11,753 bases of DNA from Flavobacteriales bacterium (lineage in GTDB: Bacteria > Bacteroidota > Bacteroidia > Flavobacteriales > BACL11). Shown here piece by piece: positions 1 through 6,807 of this stretch. Location of the stretch: NCBI GenBank assembly GCA_002728175.1, contig PBVH01000011.1, forward strand, positions 127,459-139,211, given 5' to 3'. The notes under the pieces were generated by a model. That model saw only the letters and a program-made list of their open reading frames with translations. It searched no databases and had not been told where the DNA came from. The position numbers were made by a program, and so were the translations under genes. Every line of letters starts with the position of its first letter. Positions within the stretch are counted from its first letter, which is position 1.

Positions 1-1213
1 TTTTTAAGTTTATTGGTAGAATATACGCCCCATTTTCATCTTTATTTGTTTTATATATATCTAAACCACCCATACCTACATGACCTGTTGATGCAAAATA
101 AATGGTACCATCGGAATGTAGAAAAGGAAACATTTCATCTCCACGCGAGTTTACTAAAGGACCCAAATTTTCTGGTTTACTCCAAATATTTCTTTTTTCT
201 TTTTTAACCATCCACAAATCTTTGCCTCCGTATCCATTTGGCATATCAGATGAAAATATTAAAATTTTCTCATCCTTGCTTAATGTAGGATGACCAATAG
301 TAATATTACTATCAATCTTTATTTGCAATAATTTTGGTTCCGACCATTGTTTACCTTCTCTTTTTGAAACGTATATTCCACAACCTAAATTTTTCTTTTT
401 TTCAACCTTGCATTTAGTCAAATACATCGTATTACCACTTTGATTAACATAAACAGAACCTTCATTTCCTTCAGAATTTAAAGGTTCTGCAACATGAATA
501 GGCTTACTCCAAACACCTTTTTTATTAAGTTTTGAGTGATATATATCTGTAAATATTTCACCAGTTCTATTATCAATTTTATCTGTTACACCTCCTTTTC
601 TAGAAGAAGTAAAATATAACTCAGTGTAATTACTATTACCAAATGCAGGAGAATAGTCACTGTTTCTTGAATTTAACAGAGGCATAGAATATACTTTATA
701 ACGTGTCGGAACATCTTTCCACTTTAAAGCAAAATTACATGAACGTAGCCCCATCTCACCATGTAAATAATCTTTTCTTCTAATGTCATCTACTGCTAGT
801 TGATCAGCTTCTCTTTTTGTAATGCCACATTTTTGTAAATATTCTTTATATTGAATAGATGCATTTTTATAATCTCCTTGCATCATTAACACATCAGCAT
901 ATCTAAGATATATTTTTGCATTTGGATATTTTGCTCTTATTGCACGTTTATAATATGTTGTTGACCTCTTTATATTTCCAGACAATCTATAACATTCAGC
1001 CTGACGAAAAATAATTTCTACTTTCAATGCTTTATCTTTTACTTTAGGATAAGCTTTTTGATATAATTCTGCAGCTTTTGCATACTCTTCTAATTCAAAA
1101 GCATTATCAGCTTTAATCACTTTTCTACTTTTTTTCTGAGCATAAAGATCTGCATGAAAAAATAAAAAGAAACTACTTAATATAACTAAAATAATATTTC
1201 GTTTTATCTTCAT
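1..1213 (-). CDS. PorE-like TPR/PD40 exported protein, N-terminal part (3' end beyond window)
   Basis: An open frame runs from ATG (1213-1211) to the left edge without a stop, giving 404 residues; the C-terminus is missing. Residues 1-25 form a signal peptide (basic start, hydrophobic core, cleavage likely after YA before QKK), with no lipobox cysteine. Residues about 32-128 are TPR-like (NAFELEEYAKAAELYQKAY, then FRQAECYRLSGNIKRSTTYY and YADVLMMQGDYKNASIQY). Residues about 180-390 hold PD40-type propeller repeats: SDYSPAF..LYFTSSRKGG, EGSVYV..GNTMYLTKC, GHPTLSKDEKILIFSSD..GGKDLW, and DEMFPFLHSDGTIYFAST..GGLDIY. Signal peptide, TPR, then propeller is the order known for the T9SS-associated PorE family, which continues into a regulatory-like domain and an OmpA-like peptidoglycan-binding domain. 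Those would lie outside the window, so PorE identity is inference; a general OmpA-family TPR/PD40 protein is the alternative. Likely site: periplasm or outer membrane. It is divergent from glnII. Confidence 0.85.
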   Translation of the reverse strand, partial: MKIKRNIILVILSSFFLFFHADLYAQKKSRKVIKADNAFELEEYAKAAELYQKAYPKVKDKALKVEIIFRQAECYRLSGNIKRSTTYYKRAIRAKYPNAKIYLRYADVLMMQGDYKNASIQYKEYLQKCGITKREADQLAVDDIRRKDYLHGEMGLRSCNFALKWKDVPTRYKVYSMPLLNSRNSDYSPAFGNSNYTELYFTSSRKGGVTDKIDNRTGEIFTDIYHSKLNKKGVWSKPIHVAEPLNSEGNEGSVYVNQSGNTMYLTKCKVEKKKNLGCGIYVSKREGKQWSEPKLLQIKIDSNITIGHPTLSKDEKILIFSSDMPNGYGGKDLWMVKKEKRNIWSKPENLGPLVNSRGDEMFPFLHSDGTIYFASTGHVGMGGLDIYKTNKDENGAYILPINLK

Positions 1214-1324
1214 AATTTTGAAATTTTTGCTAAAATAAACATTAATTTGTAATTAATATTTTATAATTTAATAATATGTGAAATTTATATGTTAATAAAA
1301 TATTAGTAAATCACAAAAAATTTT

Positions 1325-1338
1325 CCATTAATCAATGG
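1325..1338. promoter_or_regulatory. Imperfect palindrome in the divergent spacer upstream of glutamine synthetase
   Basis: CCATTAATCAATGG has 5-base arms (CCATT/AATGG) around AATC and lies 77 bases before the glutamine synthetase start. The spacer (1214-1415) is otherwise almost pure A/T and must carry promoters for both flanking genes. It also holds a 7-base inverted pair, TTAACAA (1343-1349) and TTGTTAA (1369-1375). No exact TAnnTTTG box was found on the plus strand here. An operator role is a guess from position and symmetry; chance is a real alternative in such AT-rich DNA. Confidence 0.2.
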
Positions 1339-1415
1339 TTTATTAACAAAAAATATACATTTTTTGCATTGTTAAATTAAATATAAATTAAAATCAAAAT
1401 TATCTAATTATTATT

Positions 1416-2417
1416 ATGAAATCAAAACTTGAATACATCTGGCTAGACGGTTATGTTCCCACTCAAAACATGAGAAGCAAAACAAAAGTAATTGAAAACT
1501 TTTCTGGAAATTTAGAAGACTGCCCAATTTGGTCTTTTGATGGCAGTTCAACTAAACAAGCAGAAGGAAATTCATCAGATTGTTTGTTAAAACCTGTTGC
1601 AATTTACCCTGATCCTGACAGAATTAATGGATTCTTAGTAATGACTGAAGTATTAAATGCCGATGGAACACCTCATATCTCAAATGCTAGAGCTACTATT
1701 GATGATGATGATAATGATTTTTGGTTCGGATTTGAACAAGAATATTTTATAATGGACACCAAAACACAGCTTCCTCTAGGATTTCCAGTAGGTGGATACC
1801 CAGGACCACAAGGACTATACTATTGTTCTGTTGGTGGGAAAAATACTCATGGAAGAGACTTTGTCGAAGAACATGCTGACCTATGTATTGAAGCTGGATT
1901 AAACTTTGAAGGAATTAACCAAGAAGTAGCTAGTGGTCAGTGGGAATTTCAATTATTTGCTAAAGGTGCTAAAAAAGCAGGAGACGAAATTTGGATAGCA
2001 AGATATTTGTTAGATAGATTAACTGAACAATATGGTTACTACATTGAATACCATCCTAAACCTATTAAAGGAGATTGGAATGGATCTGGTATGCATGCAA
2101 ACTTCTCAAACTCTACTTTAAGAGAATGCGGATCACAAGAGATTTATGAAAAGATTTGTGAAGCTTTTCGTTCAGTTACAAAAGAACATATTGATGTATA
2201 TGGAGCATTTAATGAACAGAGATTAACCGGCCTTCATGAAACTGCTGCGATTACAGACTTTAGCTATGGAATTTCAGATAGAGGAGCATCAATCAGAATA
2301 CCGATTATTACTGTTGAAAAAGGATGGAAAGGATGGTTAGAAGATAGGAGACCTGCTTCTAATGCTGATCCATACAAAATAGCTAGTAGAATTATTAAAA
2401 CTGTAAAGTCTGTGTAA
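1416..2417 (+). CDS. glnII: Glutamine synthetase, type II (GSII, eukaryote-like)
   Basis: A 333-residue enzyme, full length for the short GSII family, which condenses glutamate and ammonium to glutamine using ATP in the cytoplasm. It begins with a beta-grasp domain (residues about 1-85, including KLEYIWLDGY and IWSFDGSSTKQAEG). The catalytic domain follows: GFEQEYF at 105-111 and FEGINQEVASGQWEFQ at 164-179 (metal-binding glutamates), HPKPIKGDWNGSGMHANFS at 213-231 (nucleotide and glutamate binding), NEQRLTGLHET at 266-276, SDRGASIRIP at 287-296, and RRPASNADPY near 311-320. The adenylylation loop of long GSI enzymes is absent, as expected for GSII. A run of four Asp codons near residue 96 gives a short acidic stretch. 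There is no Shine-Dalgarno sequence, as is usual for Bacteroidota. It stands alone between a divergent and a convergent gene, so it is probably monocistronic. No P-II protein or ammonium transporter gene is adjacent. Confidence 0.96.
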   Translation: MKSKLEYIWLDGYVPTQNMRSKTKVIENFSGNLEDCPIWSFDGSSTKQAEGNSSDCLLKPVAIYPDPDRINGFLVMTEVLNADGTPHISNARATIDDDDNDFWFGFEQEYFIMDTKTQLPLGFPVGGYPGPQGLYYCSVGGKNTHGRDFVEEHADLCIEAGLNFEGINQEVASGQWEFQLFAKGAKKAGDEIWIARYLLDRLTEQYGYYIEYHPKPIKGDWNGSGMHANFSNSTLRECGSQEIYEKICEAFRSVTKEHIDVYGAFNEQRLTGLHETAAITDFSYGISDRGASIRIPIITVEKGWKGWLEDRRPASNADPYKIASRIIKTVKSV

Positions 2418-2446
2418 ACTAAATATAATTCTATCTTTTGTTTTAC

Positions 2447-3391
2447 TTAAACAATACTAGAAAAGATATAATATACATAACAAAGTAATAATATACCACC
2501 TTGGTATCTTGAGATTTGTTGATTTTTAGAGCAGTAAATAAAGATTCCTAGTAGGATAAAAATTAACATCATCCATAGATAATCTACATTTAGAATTGCG
2601 TAGTCTTCTATTTTTATAGTTTTGATTAATGAAGATATACCTAAAACTATTAATATATTAAATATATTAGATCCAATAATATTTCCAATTGCTAAACTGC
2701 TTTCTTTTCTGTAGGCAGCAATTACAGATGCAACAAGTTCTGGAAGACTTGTCCCAATAGCAATAACCGAAACAGCAATTACTCGATCTGAAACACCAAA
2801 TTTATTAGCTATCAAAATCGCTCCATCAACTAAATAATCAGCTCCAAACTTTAATAACAATATTCCTAAAATTAATAATACTATATTGTGAAGTAAAGTA
2901 TTCTTATATTCATTATTTATGTTATGACTAATAAATCCGTCATCATTTTTAGATTTTGATATTAAAAAATATGAAAAGAATGAAATACTAAATATAAAGA
3001 ATAATCCAACAATATAGTTTATTTGTTTGAAATAATATAGAATTAAACCAAAAAGTAAAGTAACAATTATCATAAAAGGGTAGTCAATTCTAATAGTTTG
3101 TTGAGAAATTTTTAATTTAAAAATTAAAGCAGTAACAGCTAAAACCAAAGCAATATTAGCAATGTTAGATCCTATTACATTTCCTAATGCAATATTTGAA
3201 CTTTCACTAAATAAAGCTTGGACAGTTACAAAAAGTTCTGGACATGATGTGGAAAAAGACATAATAGTCATTCCTACTACCAATGTAGATATTTTAAATC
3301 TTAAAGCAAGACCTACAGAACCTTTAACAAGTAGATCTCCTCCATAATAGAGGAATAATAGGCCTATAATTAATAAAAAAGTAGCATACAT
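2447..3391 (-). CDS. Sodium/calcium exchanger family membrane antiporter (CaCA superfamily, YrbG-like)
   Basis: A 314-residue, very hydrophobic inner-membrane protein with the two inverted alpha repeats of the CaCA exchanger superfamily, which exchange Na+ (or H+, K+) for Ca2+. Repeat 1: SFSTSCPELFV at 45-55 with ion-binding Glu52, then GNVIGSNIAN at 70-79. Repeat 2: AIGTSLPELVAS at 211-222 with Glu218, then GNIIGSNIFN at 236-245. A short hydrophilic loop at about 145-165 (SKSKNDDGF and on) separates the two five-helix halves. Length fits the prokaryotic family (about 300-360). Repeat 1 departs from the usual GTS-PEL at its first position (STS), while repeat 2 is canonical. Its ATG follows the tatA stop codon directly (TAG then ATG), so it is probably co-transcribed with tatA, although no functional tie between the two is known to me. 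It converges on glnII with 29 bases between. The transported ion is inferred from the family only. Confidence 0.92.
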   Translation of the reverse strand: MYATFLLIIGLLFLYYGGDLLVKGSVGLALRFKISTLVVGMTIMSFSTSCPELFVTVQALFSESSNIALGNVIGSNIANIALVLAVTALIFKLKISQQTIRIDYPFMIIVTLLFGLILYYFKQINYIVGLFFIFSISFFSYFLISKSKNDDGFISHNINNEYKNTLLHNIVLLILGILLLKFGADYLVDGAILIANKFGVSDRVIAVSVIAIGTSLPELVASVIAAYRKESSLAIGNIIGSNIFNILIVLGISSLIKTIKIEDYAILNVDYLWMMLIFILLGIFIYCSKNQQISRYQGGILLLCYVYYIFSSIV

Positions 3392-3586
3392 CTATTTTTC
3401 TATATCATCTTTAATTTTTGATGCACTATCTTTTATTTCTTTCTTAATTTCATTTGAAGCATCTTGCATCTCTCTTACAGCTCTTCCAATTCCTTTTGCT
3501 AGCTCTGGAATTTTTTTTGAGCCAAAAAAAATAACTATAAATAACACAACAATAACAATTTCTGGTCCGCCTATAAATAAAATCAT
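3392..3586 (-). CDS. tatA: Sec-independent translocase subunit TatA (TatA/E family)
   Basis: A 64-residue protein with the standard TatA plan. A short N-terminal stretch (MILFIGGPE) leads into one membrane helix (about residues 8-20). The FG hinge (FFGSKKIPELAKGIGRAVREM, about 20-40) starts the amphipathic helix, and a charged, Lys/Glu/Asp-rich tail closes the protein. TatA oligomers form the pore or membrane-weakening element for folded proteins carrying twin-arginine signals; TatC is not in this window. The start is fixed by the conserved family N-terminus. Its ATG lies 62 bases from the secDF stop and just past the secDF terminator. Either read-through or a promoter hidden in the terminator tail must therefore express it (see the -7 box at 3592-3599). 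It abuts the downstream exchanger gene with no gap. TatB versus TatA cannot be separated fully by sequence, but the short tail and single-gene Bacteroidota pattern favour TatA. Confidence 0.95.
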   Translation of the reverse strand: MILFIGGPEIVIVVLFIVIFFGSKKIPELAKGIGRAVREMQDASNEIKKEIKDSASKIKDDIEK

Positions 3587-3591
3587 ATACG

Positions 3592-3599
3592 CAAAAATA
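3592..3599 (-). promoter_or_regulatory. Candidate -7 box (TATTTTTG) directly before tatA
   Basis: On the minus strand TATTTTTG matches the Bacteroidota -7 consensus TAnnTTTG exactly and ends five bases before the tatA ATG. It is formed by the end of the secDF terminator T-run. No TTG is found 19-21 bases upstream, where the terminator hairpin lies. If active, the transcript would have almost no leader; it may equally be a by-product of the T-rich tail. Confidence 0.3.
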
Positions 3600-3603
3600 A
3601 AAA

Positions 3604-3631
3604 AAAAGCCCTTTCATTAGAAAGGGCTTTT
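3604..3631 (-). terminator. Intrinsic terminator downstream of secDF
   Basis: A perfect 12-bp inverted repeat (AAAAGCCCTTTC / GAAAGGGCTTTT) encloses a 4-base loop. On the minus strand it is followed by a long T-run (to about 3599). It begins 17 bases after the secDF stop codon and so should end the secDF transcript before tatA. The GC-rich stem core AAGCCCTTTC stands out sharply from the surrounding A/T sequence. There is no T-run after the stem on the plus strand. Confidence 0.9.
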
Positions 3632-3648
3632 AAAAAATAACAAAAAAT

Positions 3649-6645
3649 CTATCTTTTTGTTTTTAAAGTATCTAACATAATTGGAGAGGCAACAAACAAT
3701 GAAGAATATGTACCAATAATCACACCTATCATAAGTGCAAACATGAAACCTCTAATAACTTCACCTCCAAAAATAAAAATTATCAGCAAAACAAAAAATG
3801 TAGTTAACGAAGTGTTAATTGTTCTACTTAAAGTACTATTAAGAGCTGTATTAATATATTCATGAACTTGCTTTTTTCTGTTGTTGTTCATATACTCTCT
3901 TACACGGTCGAAAACAACTACAGTATCATTTAATGAGTATCCTATAATAGTCAGAATGGCAGCAATAAAGGCTTGATCAATTTCTAGTGAAAATGGTAAA
4001 ATTCCATACAAAATTGAAAAAACTGAAAGTACAATTAAGACATCATGAAAAACTGCAACAACGGCACCTAAACTAAATTGCCACTTTCTGAATCTTAATA
4101 AAATGTAAAGAAATATAACTAATAAAGAAAAGAAAATAGAAGAAACTGCTGCATCTTTAATATCATCAGCTATTGTAGGTCCAACTTTTTGCGAACCCAT
4201 TACTTCATAATTTAATCCTATTTTTTCAAGTCCTTCTAATAGTTTTTGCTCAACTATCAAATCGGTATTTATATCATTATTTTTAATCATAAACGAAGTT
4301 GTTATTTTCACCTGATTATCATCTCCAAAAGTTTTAACTTGTGGTGCATAATTAATCCCCTCACTATCAACAAAAGCATTAGACAACTCTGATCTTAACT
4401 TTTCATTATCTACAGTATCATCAAATCTAACAACATAGGTTCTTCCTCCAATAAAATCTACTCCATAATTTAGTCCTTTAGTAAGTAAAGAGCCTATTCC
4501 TAAAGAAATTATAATTGAAGAGATAATATAAAACCGTTTTCTTTTACCTATAAAATCAATATTTATATTTTTAAAAGCACCATCTGTTAATTTAGTAGCA
4601 AATGATACTTTTTTATCTTTATTAAGTCTTGCAGAAATAACCAATCTAGTGATAAAAATTGCAGCAAATAATGATGTTAAAATTCCAATAACTAATGTAG
4701 TAGCAAATCCTTTTATAGGCCCTGTTCCAAATGTGTAGAGAATTATACCTGTTAGAAGTGTTGTTACATTAGCGTCAATGATGGAGCTATAAGCATTATT
4801 ATATCCATCCGTTATTGCCAACCTAATTCCTTTACCATTACGGATTTCTTCTCTAATTCTTTCATAAATAAGAACATTTGCATCAACAGACATACCTATT
4901 GTTAGGACAATACCCGCAATTCCTGGCAAAGTAAGTACTGCTCCAAGTGATGATAAAACACCAAAAATAAAAAAGATATTGGCTAAGAGTGCTATGTTAG
5001 AAACTAGACCTGCTCTACTGTAATAAAAAATCATATATAATAAAACTAAAATCAAAGCAATTATAAACGACTTAAAACCAGAAGAAATTGCTTCTTGACC
5101 AAGAGATGGACCAACAATGGCTTCCTCAATAATTCTTGCTGGTGCTGGTAATTTACCAGATTTTAAGATATTTGCTAAATCCTTTGCTTCTTCTACAGTA
5201 AAGTTACCAGTTATTTGAGATCTTCCACCAGAAATTTCAGCTTGAACAGTTGGAAATGAATAAACAAAACCGTCCAAAACAATAGCAACAGATTTACCTA
5301 TATTTTCTGCTGTTAATCTTTTCCATTGTTTTGCACCTTCTGCGTTCATAGACATAGATACTTCTGCAGTTGATGCAAATTGAGCAAACTGTTGGTTTGC
5401 ATCTGTAACAACATCTCCTTGCATTATAGCCTCCCCTCCTCTAGCTGATTTAAGAGCTACAAGTTGTACAAATTTACCGTCTACATCGTATGGTTTAACA
5501 GTATATGCAAATTTTACATCTATTGGAAAAAAACTTAAAATCTTTTGATCAGATAAATATTTATTCAATTCCGCAGTATCCTTAATAGCACAAAATCCAA
5601 CTACAGGCCCTTGATTCAATTGTCCATTTTGCTGATCTACATTAGGATATAATAAGGCATATAATGGATTTTCAGATGCAAATTCCTCAAATGACAAAGA
5701 TGTTGTATCTTGATTAGATGAAGTATCATTTTCAAGACCAGCTAACAAAAGGTTTTCTTCACTCAAAGAATCGGATTCATCAACTTTATCAGTTGTAGAA
5801 ATAGCAGATATCTCCTCATTAATCTCTTCCTCAGAATTATTTTCTTCTGATTTTACATCTCTTAAATAAGTATTCACTTCTTCTAACTGCGAAAACAACT
5901 CCCCATATTCATATGTTTCCCAAAATTCTAGCTGAGCAGTAGACTGTAGTAATTTACGTGCTCTCTCTGGATTTTTAATACCTGGCAATTCAACTAAAAT
6001 TCTACCGGCAGTTTCAAGCCTTTGTATATTAGGCTGTGTAACTCCAAATCTATCAATTCTACTTCTAAGAATGTTAAATGATCTACTAATAGCCTCTTCG
6101 ACTTCAAAAACCAGCACATCTATAACTTCATCATTAGAAGATGAGAATTGAATTTTCTCTCTTAAATCTGGAGTAGCAAAAATGGCAGAAAGACCTTTGT
6201 TTGGAAATAGTGCTATTTTTTCATATTCAAGAGCAAATAAAGTAACAAAATCATCTTGACTATTTTCTTGTGCCAACAGAGTATTATTGATTGCTTTATT
6301 AAAAATACTGTCCTTGCTATTATTAGACAATGCCTTTAAAACATCAACTACCATAACTTCAAGAGTTACATTCATACCTCCTTTTAGGTCAAGACCTAAA
6401 TTTATTTCTCTTTGCTTACACTGGTTATAAGTATATGAAGCTATTAATATATTGTAAACTTCCTCACCACTAATAGAATCTAAATAAAATTTTACTTTAT
6501 CTTGTTTTTGATCTTCAGGAAAGTTGTTCGCATATTCTATTGCATCTTCCTCTACTTTATCAGCAACCCAAGTAAAAGAAAGTTGATATAAACAAACTAT
6601 TGCAAAGAGAATAGCAAAAATTTTTATAACATTTCTGTTTTGCAT
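3649..6645 (-). CDS. secDF: Fused protein translocase subunit SecDF
   Basis: A 998-residue SecD-SecF fusion, the normal form in Bacteroidota, which uses the proton gradient to help pull proteins through SecYEG. The SecD half has TM1 near residues 7-26, the REINLGLDLKGGMNVTLEV motif at about 79-97, and a large periplasmic domain (including SRSFNILRSRIDRFGV and GRILVELPGI). Five more helices (about 515-670) carry the GMSVDANVLIYERIREE motif at about 584-600, including the conserved Asp. The SecF half starts near 695 with TM1, LNYGVDFIGGRTYVVRF at about 725-741, and a final membrane block with YSLNDTVVVFDRVRE at about 903-917. Residues about 255-325 form a Glu/Ser/Asp-rich, low-complexity insert in the SecD periplasmic region. 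Its own promoter is visible at 6680-6710 and its own terminator at 3604-3631, so it looks monocistronic. Confidence 0.97.
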   Translation of the reverse strand: MQNRNVIKIFAILFAIVCLYQLSFTWVADKVEEDAIEYANNFPEDQKQDKVKFYLDSISGEEVYNILIASYTYNQCKQREINLGLDLKGGMNVTLEVMVVDVLKALSNNSKDSIFNKAINNTLLAQENSQDDFVTLFALEYEKIALFPNKGLSAIFATPDLREKIQFSSSNDEVIDVLVFEVEEAISRSFNILRSRIDRFGVTQPNIQRLETAGRILVELPGIKNPERARKLLQSTAQLEFWETYEYGELFSQLEEVNTYLRDVKSEENNSEEEINEEISAISTTDKVDESDSLSEENLLLAGLENDTSSNQDTTSLSFEEFASENPLYALLYPNVDQQNGQLNQGPVVGFCAIKDTAELNKYLSDQKILSFFPIDVKFAYTVKPYDVDGKFVQLVALKSARGGEAIMQGDVVTDANQQFAQFASTAEVSMSMNAEGAKQWKRLTAENIGKSVAIVLDGFVYSFPTVQAEISGGRSQITGNFTVEEAKDLANILKSGKLPAPARIIEEAIVGPSLGQEAISSGFKSFIIALILVLLYMIFYYSRAGLVSNIALLANIFFIFGVLSSLGAVLTLPGIAGIVLTIGMSVDANVLIYERIREEIRNGKGIRLAITDGYNNAYSSIIDANVTTLLTGIILYTFGTGPIKGFATTLVIGILTSLFAAIFITRLVISARLNKDKKVSFATKLTDGAFKNINIDFIGKRKRFYIISSIIISLGIGSLLTKGLNYGVDFIGGRTYVVRFDDTVDNEKLRSELSNAFVDSEGINYAPQVKTFGDDNQVKITTSFMIKNNDINTDLIVEQKLLEGLEKIGLNYEVMGSQKVGPTIADDIKDAAVSSIFFSLLVIFLYILLRFRKWQFSLGAVVAVFHDVLIVLSVFSILYGILPFSLEIDQAFIAAILTIIGYSLNDTVVVFDRVREYMNNNRKKQVHEYINTALNSTLSRTINTSLTTFFVLLIIFIFGGEVIRGFMFALMIGVIIGTYSSLFVASPIMLDTLKTKR

Positions 6646-6679
6646 AATCTTATTTTTTTAAGCTTTTTTAAAAGGTCGG

Positions 6680-6710
6680 CAAATATATGATTTAACATCC
6701 AATAATACAA
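6680..6710 (-). promoter_or_regulatory. Bacteroidota-type promoter for secDF
   Basis: On the minus strand there is a TTG (-33 element, 6710-6708), 20 bases of spacer, then TATATTTG (6687-6680), an exact match to the -7 consensus TAnnTTTG. The spacing fits the known Bacteroidota primary sigma factor pattern. Transcription would start near 6674-6676, giving a leader of about 30 bases before the secDF ATG. Confidence 0.6.
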
Positions 6711-6749
6711 TATGTTAAACTAAAACTTAAATATAAATTCTTTAACATC
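6691..6749. repeat. Three copies of the octamer TTTAACAT in the secDF / FG-GAP divergent promoter region
   Basis: TTTAACAT occurs at 6691-6698, in inverted form (ATGTTAAA) at 6712-6719, and again directly at 6741-6748. The first two form a perfect 8-base inverted pair with a 13-base spacer. Their centres are 21 bases apart, about two helical turns, so they present on the same DNA face. The first copy lies between the -7 and -33 elements of the secDF promoter and the second lies just upstream of the -33. The third is ahead of the FG-GAP gene's -7 box. This arrangement is that of an operator for a dimeric regulator, but no regulator gene is nearby and A/T-rich octamers recur by chance. Confidence 0.35.
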
Positions 6750-6777
6750 AATAAAAATATTTTGAAAAAAATATGTA

Positions 6778-6785
6778 TATTTTTG
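6778..6785 (+). promoter_or_regulatory. Candidate -7 box (TATTTTTG) for the FG-GAP protein gene
   Basis: TATTTTTG matches TAnnTTTG exactly and ends 22 bases before the ATG at 6808. The nearest TTTG upstream (6761-6764) is only 13 bases away, shorter than the usual 19-21, so the -33 element is unclear. Confidence 0.35.
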
Positions 6786-6807
6786 TAGAAAACTATTTTT
6801 ATTAAAA

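Noticed and set aside
13..293. Two short plus-strand open frames (64 and 63 codons)
   Set aside because: They lie wholly inside the minus-strand PorE-like gene, whose reading frame shows a signal peptide, TPR and propeller motifs; the plus-strand translations have no recognisable features.
2438..2454. Small hairpin TTGTTT-TACTT-AAACAA between the convergent glnII and exchanger genes
   Set aside because: Only six mostly A/T pairs, overlaps the exchanger stop codon and lacks a clear T-run; too weak to call a terminator.
3162..3347. Plus-strand open frame of 61 codons
   Set aside because: Antisense to the conserved first alpha repeat of the exchanger; composition is that of a complementary strand shadow.
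6761..6764. TTTG as the -33 element for the FG-GAP gene
   Set aside because: Only 13 bases from the -7 box, well short of the 19-21 expected.
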